From positions 86,586,056 to 86,650,055 of the forward strand of contig CM055899.1 of NCBI GenBank assembly GCA_029582155.1: 64,000 bases of DNA, written 5' to 3'. Positions 34,376 through 45,725 of the stretch are shown here, piece after piece. A model generated the notes under the pieces. That model searched no databases, had not been told where the DNA came from, and was given only the letters and a program-made list of their open reading frames with translations. The DNA comes from Panopea generosa (Eukaryota > Mollusca > Bivalvia > Adapedonta > Hiatellidae). Within the stretch, counting starts at the first letter, position 1. The number at the start of each line of letters is the position of its first letter. A program made the position numbers and the translations under genes.

Positions 34376-36206
34376 GCTCCATATAGGTTTTACCTTATCA
34401 GCTATCATAGGTCGGTCAATACAGTTGACCAGTATCTGACAATCAATACCCAAAAGGTAACTGATAAGACTGCATGCACTATCTCCATGCAGCTTATTGG
34501 AAAAATTGTAAAGTTTGACACCTCTGTTAATTAACTCCTTTTTACAGTGTGAAATACTGATTTTATAGTTATGGTGTATATGTGAAGTTTTTGGAGAATT
34601 AATTTCTCTTTCTGGTGATGTAAATTTTTTAAATATAGGACAGTTGTGTAACAAAATATAGGCTTGTGAAGTAAGAAAAATAAAATTGCAAAAATATATT
34701 TATTTATGGTAATATACCATATATATCTATGACTAATTCATGTAAATAAACAGTGTAAAACTTAATAAATAAATTAACATTCATAACAACTCATTTACAT
34801 TATACAGAATCCAGTTACTGCCCCCCCCCCCTAATCATTTTTTAATTATTATAACCACCCCTTTCCTGATTTATATTGGAAAAGTATTTTTCTAGCCTTA
34901 TATCCCCACCCGACTTATTTACATTATGCAGAATCCAGAGTTGTAAAACTTTGTTTATAAAAAATAAATTTGAAAACCTGTTTCCAACCAACCACCCTCA
35001 TAAATCCATCCACTCCACTACTAAATTTACAGTTGCAGAGTCCAGATTAAAAAAAAAAAAATATTACCCCACCACCCCTGACCTCGCCACTCACAATTTA
35101 TTTTTTGTATTGTTCAAACTTGTAAAGACCATCTTTACTTGTCAAACCATCTTTATTTCCAACTGATTAGTCCAAAAGTTTTATTTATTCTGTTATTTAT
35201 TTTGTTTCTACTGCATTCCAGCAGAAAGTGAGAATAAACAAATAGCGGACAATTTGTAACGCGTTTGTTTTGCCTGTTTGAACCAGTTATTTATTGACAA
35301 AAATTGATAAATCGTTACTTATAAAAAGCTTCATAAAACACACCCTCAAATCAGAATAATTGCTCATCCATTCACGAGTCTGATCCTCGTCTCCAGAGAG
35401 AGAGAGAGCTATCATCAGATGAATCAATATCAAAGTCAGAAAAATCACACTCGTCCAAGTCGCTTTCTAAAAGACGCCGAAAATCTTGAATATTTTGATA
35501 AAAAAAATTCGAATCACACGGTTGCAATGAAAATTTTGATGTCTAAAACAAACTGGCCGATTGTTTTCATTCTCTTGGTATATTCAACTTGATCCTCTGT
35601 TCTCAGCTGGACACTTTATAATTTTAGTTTAATTGAGATAACGATCAAAGGTTTATTACCGAATTTGCAACTCGGTATATCACTGGCCACGTGTCATATA
35701 CCACCTTCAAATTCTCCCAACCGACGAAAGCTATCAGCTGTAAAAACAAACCAAATCTTCAAAGATGCCGATATTTTTATTTTGATTAGCGATGCATAAA
35801 GTAAAAACACGGTTATTTTTAGAAATATGACCATGTTTCAACTAGATTGTTTCAGATCTCGCATACAACTTTCACGCGTGATCTATGGGAATGCCCTCGT
35901 TTCATTTGACGCTATTTATTGCGTAATTATTTATAGTAACCACATGGTTTTTTTGGGGGATCAACTTCCTGTAGAATTAATGTTTACGAAAAGAAAGGTC
36001 GGACATTTGTTTTGAGCGTAAATATGCAATAATTTTGAGTTTAAAAACACACTGCAGGGAAATGCGGTATCATGAAGCAGTCAATAACTGCGGGGGTTTG
36101 CGGTATTGAGACGCACTGGATAGATGCGGTCTTTTGGGGTATTGAGGCGCACTGGATAGGTGCAGACAGGTGCGTTTTTTTGCGGTATTGAGGAGCAAAG
36201 GGTAAA
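34376..36206 (+). mobile_element. piggyBac-like element TTAA-B2, 1.83 kb, inserted in an older repeat
   Basis: The left end TTAACCCTTTGCTCCATATA and right end GAGGAGCAAAGGGTAAA are inverted, and GGAGCAAAGG matches exactly. The host repeat is collinear on both sides with its intact copies at 33.4 and 34.05 kb, so the insert is defined by comparison. The right-hand TTAA has decayed to TAAA. The right subterminal region has repeated GCGGTATTGAG and CGCACTGGATAG blocks. The left 250 bp and an inner segment match TTAA-B1. Short poly-C and (AG)n tracts lie inside. Confidence 0.65.
35372..35541 (-). pseudogene. Possible remnant of piggyBac transposase N-terminus
   Basis: On the minus strand a stop-free stretch of about 56 codons contains LLESDLDECDFSDFD followed by a serine/aspartate-rich segment. 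Acidic, leucine-started N-termini are common in piggyBac-type transposases. A CT microsatellite then shifts the frame: the next frame continues acidic (GDEDQTREWMSNYSD) before stops. The DDE catalytic domain and the C-terminal cysteine-rich domain are absent. The call rests on context (TTAA termini) plus composition, not on a diagnostic motif. Confidence 0.35.
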
Positions 36207-36443
36207 GAAATCTAAGTTTGTACAAATCAAGGAACACTGGGATGTATAGAGGCCCTGTTAGTGTCTTTGAGTTTTACATAGGAATACTATGGGAAAATGG
36301 AAAATTCTCATTTTTTTTGTCTATTTGGGTAAATATGTTGTTTAATTTGAGATTTAAGGCATTGTCTAGTTACAATCAATTAAAAAAGTGCTATGGCCAC
36401 TATGAGTCAGTAGAGCATCCTCAGGCCCTCTAGGGCCTCTTGT

Positions 36444-37865
36444 TTTACCAGTGATTCAATATTTTTTATAATTAATACAAAAACATACTACTGGTCACAC
36501 TAAAAGACATTGAGTGAGTTTTGTCAGTTGAAAGAAATTATTTCACAATTATGTAAAGTAAAATTCATATATATAGGTTATAACAAAAAAACATTCCCTT
36601 CTCAATACCTACCCAGTTTACGAGTAAAAACTATGATGGGGAGAGAGCAAACATTATTTTTATGTTTGCCTAACCTGAACATCAGTAGCAGTTTTTATAG
36701 ACTCACAGCAAACACTTTGCTGCATAAGCAACACCTCAGTCTCCACAGAATTAGCAAAACTACTAATAACATCGTTGAGGAAGAGAGGATGTTGATAGTT
36801 AAACTAATATGTATAACATGAAAAATAACATTGTTCCCACCTGAGACACTTGATGGGAAAACAAAGCCAGACTCATCATTTGCCTTTTGCACATGGGCCG
36901 ATATAACAATATTGTTTGTTTGCTGTCTCCTGATTGCACGGCACTCTCCCAAATTTAAAATGAATATTTTCAACCATTTTTGTTAAAAATTTAGGTTACA
37001 ACAATTGATTGAAAAATCTAAATCACTGCAATAGACCTGATGCAAGAATTGACTATTGCTCCGTCTGCTGGCCACATGTGGCATAATGGTTGTCCAAGTA
37101 AATACAATGTAGCATCTACTTGGACATTGTCAGTTTGTCTAAGGAAAATGGCAATGCTGAAACAAATATTGATTATCAACTTGTTTCATTGACAGTCGGC
37201 ATAGGGTCAATTACTCTGATGTAATATAAAAATATACTCTGAAAAAGGATTTTTAAGTTGGCAGCATTTTACAGGTAATAAAGGAAACAGCAGATTTACA
37301 AGGGTACCTATGTGAACATGTGAAAAAAACGTTATTCTGACCATGTGGATCACGTGCATCCCATGCGGAATAAGAGCTGCTATGAAAGTTTGGTGTGCTG
37401 GGATGCAGCTATAAATATAAGTATTGATTGTGGTGCATTTCCATCAGCTATGAAATAGAGACACAAAAAGAGACACAAAATCTGTGTTGAATTTTCATTA
37501 CACATTAATAAGACGCTTCCGCCTGTTTGAATCCTGATTCCTTTTTATCCCATGAATTTCATAAGATCATTCAGAAGTTTAAGCACACAACATAGCTATT
37601 ATTACCCGATATAATTAAATATCCCATCATGCAAACCATATAGCAGACGTCCATGATTCTGATCAATATTACTTTGATCCATTTGTGTCCTCGATGAGCA
37701 CTGATCAACCTCACAACAGGCTAGGTAGGACAAAATGGTCGATGTCAATTAAAATATTTTGATAATCTCCATACTTGAAGCAACTCAAACTAGAACTGAG
37801 CAAGGAAGAGACCGTGATTTATTCTTATTATTTTATCTTAGGTGATTTGGTTTAATATGTAAGGC
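36444..37865. other. No gene recognised
   Basis: Open frames at 36510-36821 (plus) and 36695-36973 (minus) overlap and have no domain. A 10-bp perfect hairpin (TGTCCAAGTA/TACTTGGACA, 37091-37126) is visible. Confidence 0.4.
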
Positions 37866-37932
37866 TTGAACCCACAACCTTCATGGTGAGAGGTTAATGG
37901 TTGTCACATCTTAGACCAAAGTGCCACGGTAG
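37866..37932 (-). mobile_element. SINE-B tRNA-like head fragment, minus strand
   Basis: TTGAACCCACAACCTTCATG, GTGAGAGGTTAATGG and CATCTTAGACCAAAGTGCCA are reverse complements of the SINE-B B-box, variable region and A-box. The 3' body is not recognisable. Confidence 0.5.
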
Positions 37933-37959
37933 ACTTACCATTATGGAAGGCAGTAGTCT

Positions 37960-38790
37960 CGTTAAAGCAACTTGCTAATTAATTAGTCCTCATTAATCAC
38001 AAATTGGTTATTGCTGGTTAATCACAAGTTAATAATCACTGATAATAAATTATCATAAGTTATTTATCATAGGTGATTATTGCTGGTTAATCACTAGTTA
38101 ATTATCCTTTTTTAATTATAAGTTATTTATCACAAGTTGAATATTGCTAGTTAATCAGTTGTTAATTATCCCTTTTTAGCTTGCCTGGATGAAAGTCCAA
38201 GGAGAGCTTTTGCCATGACCCTGGCAGTGGCGTCTGTAGACTCCCAGGTTCAACTTTTGTGTTTATCGGCGTTTAAGTTTTACATTTCTTTGCAACCACT
38301 CATTGGATATGAATGAAACTTTGCATGTGTGTTCACCATCATGAATGGAACACACAGAGACAAGAGCCTTAACAATACTCTTGATTGAATTTTGGCAGAG
38401 TTATGGCACTTTTTGGACTTAATTTTTTAGGTTAAAGTTTTTAACAGGTATCTATGTAACCACTCATTGGATATGAATGAACCTTCACATTGTGTTCACC
38501 ATCATCAATGGAACACACAGAGACAAGAATCATAACTCGGGGCTGCATTTTGGCAAAGTTATTACCCTTTTGGACTTAATTTTTCTTCTGTAGATTCCCA
38601 GGTTAAGCTTTTGCATTTAGTTGCGTTTAAGTTTTGATGTTTGCCTCCAATCTCAATCTTTGCATGGATGGTGAGTTTTATCCCATCGGCCAGCTTTGTT
38701 GTCTTCTGACAACTCTTGTTAATCATAAGTTATTTATCACAAGTTGATTATTGCTGGTTTAACACTAATTGATTTTCACTTTTTATCTTT
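37960..38790 (+). repeat. About 60-bp AT-rich minisatellite, split by an AGCT-family element
   Basis: Units contain AAGTTATTTATCACAAGTTG, ATTATTGCTGGTTAATCAC and TAGTTAATTATCC. The array runs to 38177, is interrupted by 38178-38719, and resumes in phase at 38720 (AATCATAAGTTATTTATCAC). Confidence 0.75.
38178..38719 (+). mobile_element. AGCT...CTCTTGT(T) dispersed element, exact ends readable
   Basis: It starts AGCTTGCCTGGATGAAAGTC and ends TGACAACTCTTGT(T). In an undisturbed array unit the site reads CCTTTTTTAATTATAAG; here it reads CCCTTTTT-element-AATCATAAG, so insertion was at a T-run before AA with no longer duplication. The interior has two copies, about 165 bp apart, of a segment with CAACCACTCATTGGATATGA and ATGGAACACACAGAGACAAG. 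It is non-coding. Confidence 0.7.
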
Positions 38791-40024
38791 ACACATAAAT
38801 CTGTGTTCATGGCTATTATGCCTTGAATTTTAAACAAAATGCTGAGCAAGTTATATATAATTCTTTGCATGGTTTAAATCAGAGAACCCTTTTTCAAAAT
38901 TCAGAGCCACCACTGCATTGTTTTTGTAATAATTTACTAGACTAAACTACTAGATTATTGTTAATACATTTAATTGGTAAAAAAATATATCCTAAAAAGT
39001 GTATTATAATTATGTAACTTCAAAAAAAATCCTTCAGCTACCAAAAATTTGAAATTCTAGGGAGGAGATTGTGAGGTCAAATACTAGCTCTGTAAAATAC
39101 TATTACAATTTTAACATGGTCATCACTGAATAAGACATTAAGTTGGATATTTGTTACTGTTTACTCAGATTCTAAAATACACTCAGGACCTGTTATAGCG
39201 CAGTTCTTGGGGTCCACAGATGAAATCGCGTTATAAGCAGACCGCATTATAGAGATAATTACCTTGATAAAACTGAAATTGGCAGCCATTTCCATTTAAC
39301 CCCGAAGGAGAAAAAATGGTGTCTATATAAAAAATCGCGCTTCAATTTTAACTCGAAACTATCAGTGTTAAAATATTAAAAATATATATATAAGGTATTT
39401 ACAACAAAAAAATAATAAAAATAAGTTGTATTTATGATCAAATAGGATACCCATGATATATTTTAATACCTGTCAACCACTTGGGTCACTTGATCACTTG
39501 ATAATAACAAAGTTTGCATATGGTTTCCATATTTGGCATGTTTCAGCATTTAATGAGGCACTCGGGGTTATTACAAACCGTTAATAGTCAGTGCTGGCAT
39601 GAAACAATCACTTAAACTATTCTTTAAACTACCGTGAGGACAGTTTGTAATCAAGGCTAATTGGTGAGTAGAAGATGAGCGATTATCAAATCAAAACATG
39701 GTGACGATCTATTGTTTGGTTGTCATTTGATTATTCACGCAGATTTTCAAGTTTGTGTAGTTAAATATCAGTTAAATGTCCAGTTAAACAGGTGTACAAG
39801 GTTTATAATGTTGAACAAGTTAACCTAAAAAATTTCCCAATTTTAGTGAAAAAAATGTTAAAATCCCAATTCCAAGGGTATGAGTCGTCTTCCCAAAATG
39901 GGGAGAGATAAAACACTGGACAAAGTTCAGTCTGATCATGGTTGTTTGGCTCGCAGTCTGATGAATTCATATGAACACCACGATCTTCTTAGTTACAGAA
40001 GGAAAATTCTATTAGTCTTTATTA
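38791..40024. other. No gene recognised
   Basis: AT-rich. Near 39840-39900 CAATTCCAAGGGTATGAG resembles the right end of the 844-bp hAT-like element (CCCTTCCAGAGGGTATGGG), possibly an old relative. The 63-codon frame at 39880 is unsupported. Confidence 0.35.
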
Positions 40025-40740
40025 TTGTTTATTTGAACATTTGGCATTACTTTCATGCCATCGAGGACTAACAGAATAATAACCAGTACTTGATCACACC
40101 CAATCGTCAAGTAACGGATAACTTTCCCACTTGAATCAGCGATAGGACACAAATGACAAAAAAAATTGAGATGAATGACATTGAGAATGTTGCATATCAA
40201 TCATCACTGAGACTGTGGCTGGGCTTGGATTCAACCCCTTGATTGATACTCAGACACCCATTTGGGCTTGGATTCAACCCCTTGATTGATACTCAGAGAC
40301 CCATTTGGGCTTGGATTCAACCTCTTGATTGGTACTCAGAGACCCATTTGGGCTTGGATTCAACCCATTGATTGATACTCAGACACCCATTTGGGGTTGG
40401 ATTCAACCCCTTGATTGATACTCAGAGACCCATTTGGGCTTGGATTCAACCCCTTGATTGATATTCAGACACCCTACTGGGCTTGGATTCAACCCTTGAT
40501 TGATACTCAGACACCCATTTGGGCTTGGATTCAACTCCTTGATTGATACTCAGAGGCCCATTTGGGCTTGGATTCAACCCCTTGATTGATACTCAGACAC
40601 CCATTTGGGCTTGGATTCAACCCCTTGATTGATACTCAGACACCCTACTGGGCTTGGATTCAACCCCTGGATTGATACTCAAACACCCTACTGGGCTTGG
40701 ATTCATACTCAGACACCCTACCGACAAACCAGGCCCGGCT
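40025..40740 (-). mobile_element. SINE-C, minus strand, head expanded by a 43-bp minisatellite
   Basis: 40025-40220 is the reverse complement of the SINE-C tail and body (CATGCCATCGAGGACTAAC, ATAACTTTCCCACTTGAATC). The tRNA-like part with the reverse B-box GGATTCAACCCC is then repeated about 12 times before the head ends near 40740 (CCAGGCCCGGCTTGAA). The array therefore arose within the SINE. Confidence 0.65.
40230..40727 (+). repeat. 43-bp minisatellite, about 12 units
   Basis: The unit is TTTGGGCTTGGATTCAACCC + CTTGATTGATACTCAGACACCCA, with starts at 40261, 40304 and 40347. Two sub-variants (CCCATTTGGG and CCCTACTGGG) cluster at the right end. Confidence 0.9.
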
Positions 40741-41227
40741 TGAAACGCGTCACAGTTAAATGAAAATGGATAATGCAAAGAGCTGGTGCAGAGTTTATGT
40801 CTTTCGTTAAAGATACATACATATCAAGTACACAACCTTCTGTTCTCTGGTGCAATAAATAAATCTTTAATGAGCAGCATTAACATTGTAGACAATGTGA
40901 TGAAATGCTAAAAATGTTATTTTACCATTTGTATGTTTATTGCTTTGGCATTATGTGAGATAGTTTGGTAAAAGTTTGTAGGGAATGGCAGAAGCAGTAC
41001 GAGTTATTGATCTCTAAATATATCATGGCTCATGAGTTATGATGCAGAAGGAAAATATTCCAGAAAACAATCTCCTATCTGATGGCCAGCTGATCCTTGG
41101 GGATTGTAGCTTTTCTTCCTAGTATGGTTAGATTAGAATAAAGCTGTAGCTCCACAATCTGGTAGGCTGACATGAGACTGGCATCACACGAGTAATCCTT
41201 GTTTACTCTTGGTGACGTTGTTCGTGA
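40741..41227. other. No gene or repeat recognised
   Basis: Mixed sequence without supported features. Confidence 0.4.
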
Positions 41228-41515
41228 GTAATCAGTTAAGGAACAGGGTACCAGTTTACTACTAGACAGTCAAGGGATGGGGTACCAGTGTACTTCTAGA
41301 CAGTCAAGGGTATTCATACCAGGGTACTACTAGACAGTAAAGGGATAGGGTACCAGGGTACTACTAAGTCAGTCAATGGATTGGGTACCAGGGTACTTCC
41401 AAGTCAGCCAAGGGATAGGGTACCAGGGTACTACTAAGTCAGTCAAGGGATAGGGTACCATGGTACTACTAAGTCAGTCAATGGATAGGGTACGGTGGTA
41501 CTGCTAGTCTATTAG
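41228..41515 (+). repeat. 35-bp minisatellite, about 7-8 units
   Basis: The unit is GGTACCAGGGTACTACTAAG + TCAGTCAAGGGATAG, for example starts at 41349 and 41384. The earlier units are more diverged. Confidence 0.85.
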
Positions 41516-41519
41516 TAAC

Positions 41520-41615
41520 AGGGTGGGAATATATTGATAAAGAGTCAGTAGCTACCTCAGAGATTCAAACCTAGAACTCTCTAGTGGTATGGGATGCATT
41601 ATCATTGCCATAAAA
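41520..41615 (-). mobile_element. SINE-F fragment, minus strand (tentative)
   Basis: AGCTACCTCAGAGATTCAAACC then TAGAACTCTCTAGTGGTATG loosely matches 41935-42045 (AGTAGCCTCTGGAGACTTGA then CGGAACTCC). The reverse complement has a B-box-like GGTTTGAATCTC. Confidence 0.35.
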
Positions 41616-41628
41616 AAGCCAGCTTCAT

Positions 41629-41806
41629 TGCCAGACATATAGTGACCTGCCTTTACTAGACAGATAGTGACCTGTCTTTACCAGACAGATCGTGACCTGC
41701 CTTTACCAGACAGATAGTGACCTGTCTTTACCAGACAGATAGTGACCTGCCTTTACCAGACAGATAGTGACCTGTCTTTACCAGACAGATAGTGACCTGC
41801 CTTTAG
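41629..41806 (+). repeat. 25-bp minisatellite, about 7 units
   Basis: The unit is AGTGACCTGCCTTTACCAGA + CAGAT, with starts at 41641 and 41666. CTGCC and CTGTC variants largely alternate, hinting at a 50-bp higher-order unit. Confidence 0.9.
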
Positions 41807-41934
41807 ACTCGATTGTTATTTCCTAATTGAGGCCTTCTGCATACCTCCATCCATACTATATGATATTCGACATAATCTAAATATACAGTATACAGTAATC
41901 TTGGCCACCTTGAATACCTACCCGCAATCTTTGC

Positions 41935-42045
41935 TGATGTAACGAGACGGATTAACAAAGAAACCCCAGTAGCCTCTGGAGACTTGAACTCGGAACTCCT
42001 GTGTTGTGTGTTAAGGCAACCCTCTACCCATATCATCACTTAAGT
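41935..42045 (-). mobile_element. SINE-F tRNA-like head, minus strand
   Basis: In reverse complement: GATATGGGTAGAGGGTTGCC (A-box-like), then CCGAGTTCAAGTCTCCAGAG (B-box-like). The open frame across it is not a gene. Confidence 0.5.
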
Positions 42046-42061
42046 AATCAGAATTAAAAAA

Positions 42062-42640
42062 TTGTTGTTGTTGTATAGTGTTTAGTGTAGCTTTTGACAA
42101 TTTCTGGTGTCCACATGAGACAGTATTCTAAGCGCTGTCAGACTGAAGTATCATGCCGCAGACACATGGTATGATGCCCCACCATGTTACATTATACTGA
42201 CACCGGGCCGACCAGCCCGAGAACTATCCTCTACATGTTAAGTGCCAAGCTAAGTCGCTTTTAGTATCATTTCTAGCTCGCAGGGACTAGGTCGGCCAAG
42301 GAGAGCTATTGTCATGACCCCAGCAGCATCGTCGGCGTTGTTGTCGTCTGTAGACAACCAGGTTAAACTTTTGCATACAAGTTTCAGATATCTATGCAAC
42401 CACTCATTGGATATGAATGAAACTTTGCATGTGTGTTAACCATCATCAATGGAACACACAGAGATAAGAACCATAACTCTGGATTGCATTTTGGCACAGT
42501 TATGGCCCTTTTTGGACTTGGACACACAGAGGCGAGCTTTGTTGAGTCTTCTGACAACTCTTGTTAAAGTCCTTGGTATGACCTGGCCTGAGATGCGAGG
42601 CAGATGCTCTACCACTAGACCACCACTGTGGTACAGTTAC
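42062..42640 (-). mobile_element. SINE-A, minus strand, split by an AGCT-family insertion
   Basis: The tail GTTGTTGTTGTTG and body (CAAGCTAAGTCGCTTTTAG) run to 42274. The SINE resumes at 42566 with AAAGTCCTTGGTATGACC and the head TGGTCTAGTGGTAGAGCATC (minus strand, about 42600-42630). The join matches the uninterrupted copy at 2900-3198, so the 42275-42565 insert is well defined. Confidence 0.7.
42275..42565 (+). mobile_element. AGCT...CTCTTGT(T) dispersed element inside SINE-A
   Basis: It starts AGCTCGCAGGGACTAGGTCG and ends CTGACAACTCTTGTT. It shares CAAGGAGAGCT, ACCACTCATTGGATATGA and ATGGAACACACAGAGA with 38178-38719 but has one internal unit instead of two. The empty site in the SINE is CATTTTTTAAGT, again a T-run before AA. 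The 82-codon frame over it is not a gene. Confidence 0.7.
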
Positions 42641-43404
42641 AAAAAAAGCAAACTGTCTATTTACAATAGAAGTGTTCATTTAAACCTATTCATTTAAACT
42701 TTCTTAATTTGTTTGCCAGTCTTGAACTAATATAATTATGTAACCTTTACAAACATAATAAAAAAATAATATTAACATTTATAATATCCCATTAAAAAGC
42801 TCCCTTACAAAAAATCTTCTGTATGAAATAATTATTATAACCTATTATAATCACATTATTAATATTTCATATTCAGTTTCATATTTTTCTCTGCAGAAAT
42901 AACTAATGGGTATATAAATTAAATGATAGGTTGCAGGTGTGGCCTAGTCTGCACAGGTGTAATATTCATCCCATTTTACATTAGTTTGAATTAATTAACC
43001 TGACCCCTGACCTGTGTCATTGTCATGTAAAAGTTCTGTGCAGGAGACTCTAATTGATTTATATGGTGTCGGAGAGATCACACACTTAGTGGATTACCTG
43101 CCCCACTCAATGGGATTGTGATCTTTGTTGGTTTTTTTTACGCTTTTGAAATAAGATATTATCTTTTGTATATCAAGTTCATATTATATCACCCATCTGA
43201 TAGTGTGCCTGTACAGGGGCATGTAATGCATTTTATCATATAAAAATGTAATTCAAGCTGCTCATTTTTATTCTGAGGTGCACGACAAGTTGTGTTTATA
43301 TAAATATTTTATGAGCAATTCGTTTATAATTTGGGAATAAAAAGATCATACACCATATTAAGCAGTCAGGTTATAGGATATGAAAAAAACATTGTATGTT
43401 AGTA
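42641..43404. other. No gene or repeat recognised
   Basis: AT-rich, no supported features. Confidence 0.4.
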
Positions 43405-45556
43405 ATTATTATTGTGGTAGTCGGGTTAATGTTAATATTGTGGTAGTCAGGTTGATGTTAATATTGTGGCAGTCGGGTTGATGTTAATATTATTGTGGTA
43501 GTCAGGTTGATGTTAATATTGTGGTAATTGGGTTGATGTTAATATTGTGGTAGTTGGGTTAATGTTAATATTATTGTGGTAGTCTGGTTGATGTTAATAT
43601 TGTGGTAGTCGGGTTGATGTTAATATTATTGTGGTAGTCGGGTTGATGTTAATATTATTGTGGTAGTCGGGTTGATATTAATTTCATTGTGGTAGTTGGG
43701 TTGATGTTAATATTAATGTGGTAGTCGGGTTAATGTTAATATTGTGGTAGACGGGTTGATGTTAATATTATTGTGGTAGTCGGGTTGATGTTAATATTAT
43801 TATGGTAGTCGGGTTAATGTTAATATTGTGGTAGTCTGGTTGATGTTAATAGTATTGTGGTAGTCGGGTTGATGTTAATATTATTGTGGTAATCGGGTTA
43901 ATGTTAATATTGTGGTAGTCGGGTTGATGTTAATATTGTGGTTGTCGGGTTGATGTTAATATTATTGTGGTAGTCTGGTTGATGTTAATATTATTGTGGT
44001 AGTCTGGTTGATGTTAATATTGTGGTAGTCGGGTTGATGTAAATATTATTGTGGTAGTCTGGTTGATGTTAATATTGTGGTAGTCGGGTAGATGTTAATA
44101 TTATTGTGGTAGTCGGGTTGATGTTAATATTATTGTGGTAGTCGGGTTGATATTAATTTCATTGTGGTAGTTGGGTTGATGTTAATATTGTGGTTGTCTG
44201 GTTGATGTTAATATTATTGTGGTAGTCGGGTTAATGTTAATATTGTGGCAGTGGGGTTGATGTTAATATTGTGGAAGTCTGGTTTATGTTAATATTGTGG
44301 TAGTTGAGTTGATGTAAATATTATTGGGGTAATCGGGTTGATGTTAATATTATTGTGGTAGTCTTGTTGATGTTAATATTTATTGTGGTAGTCTGGTTGA
44401 TGTTAATATTGTGGTAGTCGGGTTGATGTTAATATTATTGTGGAAGTGAGGTTTATGTTAATACTGTGGTAGTCAGGTTAATGTAAATATATAATTGTGG
44501 TAGTCAGGTTAATGTTAATATTATTGTGGTAGTCGGGTTTATGTTTATATTATTGTGGTAGCCGGGTTGATGTTAATATTGTGGTAGTCGGGTTGATGTT
44601 AATATTATTGTGGTAGTCGGGTTTATGTTAATATTGTGGTAGTCAGGTTAATGCAAATATATAATTGTGGTAGTCATGTTAATGTTAATATTATTGTGGT
44701 AGTCGGGTTTATGTTAATATAATTGTGGTAGTCGGGTTGATGTTAATATTGTGGTAGTCTGGTTGATGTTAATATTGTGGTAGTTGGGTTGATGTTAAAA
44801 TTAATGTGGTAGTCGGGTTGATGTTAATATAGTGGAAGTCTGGTTTATGTTAATATTGTGGTAGTCGGGTTGATGTAAATATTATTGGGGTAATCGGGTT
44901 GATGTTAATATTATTGTGGTAGTCTTGTTGATGTTAATATTTATTGTGGTAGTCTGGTTGATGTTAATATTGTGGTAGTCGGGTTGATGTTAATATTATT
45001 GTGGAAGTCAGGTTTATGTTAATACTGTGGTAGTCAGGTTAATGTAAATATATAATTGTGGTAGTCAGGTTAATGTTAATATTATTGTGGTAGTCGGGTT
45101 TATGTTAATATTATTGTGGTAGCCGGGTTGATGTTAATATTGTGGTAGTTGGGTTGATGCTAATATTATTGTGGTAGTCGGGTTTATGTTAATATTGTGG
45201 TAGTCAGGTTAATGTAAATATATAATTGTGGTAGTCATGTTAATGTTAATATTATTGTGGTAGTCGGGTTTATGTTAATATTATTATGGTAGTCGGGTTG
45301 ATGTTAATATTGTGATAGTCGGATTGATGTTAATATTGTGGTTGTCGGGTTGATGTTAATATTATTGTGGTAGTCGGGTTGATGTTAATATTATTGTGGT
45401 AGTCGGGTTGATGTTAATATTGTGGTAGTTGGGTTGATGTTAATATTATTGTGGTAGGCGGGTTGATGTTAATATTATTGTGGTAGTCGGGTTGATGTTA
45501 ATATTTTGGTAGTAGGGTTGATGTTAAATTTTTGTGGTAGTCGGGTTGATGTTTAT
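43405..45556 (+). repeat. GT-rich minisatellite of 26- and 29-bp units, about 78 copies
   Basis: The unit is GTGGTAGTCGGGTTGATG + TTAATATT, with an optional extra ATT giving 26 or 29 bp. Rare variants show duplicated blocks: GTGGAAGTCTGG at 44271 and 44832, GTCTTGTTG at 44361 and 44922, and GCCGGG at 44561 and 45122 are all 561 bp apart. TATTAATTTC at 43676 and 44151 is 475 bp apart. Plus-strand C is scarce. Confidence 0.9.
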
Positions 45557-45725
45557 ATGTCCATCTGTTGATCTGTCTTTCAGTTGGTGTGTCGTCTGTT
45601 GATCTGTTTGTATGTCCATCTGTTGATCTGTCTGTCAGTACATAAGTATGGCTGAGGATCTGTTTGTCAGTACATATGTATGGCTGTTGATCTGTTTATC
45701 CCTATTATCTGTTTATCAGTTTATC
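45557..45725 (+). repeat. Degenerate tandem repeat with CTGTTGATCTGT motif
   Basis: GTCCATCTGTTGATCTGTCT and TCAGTACATA(A/T)GTATGGCTG recur two to four times directly after the GT-rich array. Confidence 0.7.

Larger units (their letters stand above)
32812..36443 (+). mobile_element. AGCT...CTCTTGT(T)-type dispersed element, interrupted by TTAA-B2
   Basis: After a T-run it starts AGCTCTACTGGCCAAAGGCC, a hairpin-forming start. It ends AGGCCCTCTAGGGCCTCTTG followed by TTTT, again a hairpin just before the terminus. The interior has two diverged copies of a roughly 605-640-bp segment (for example AAACTGAAACTTCACATGGA at about 32940 and 33550) and part of a third. The third is split by the 34376-36206 insertion and resumes with ATACTATGGGAAAATGG after it. 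No protein is recognisable. Without the insertion it is about 1.8 kb. Confidence 0.6.

Noticed and set aside
37091-37126. Short hairpin as a microRNA precursor
   Set aside because: Only a 10-bp stem with a 16-nt loop; too short for a precursor.
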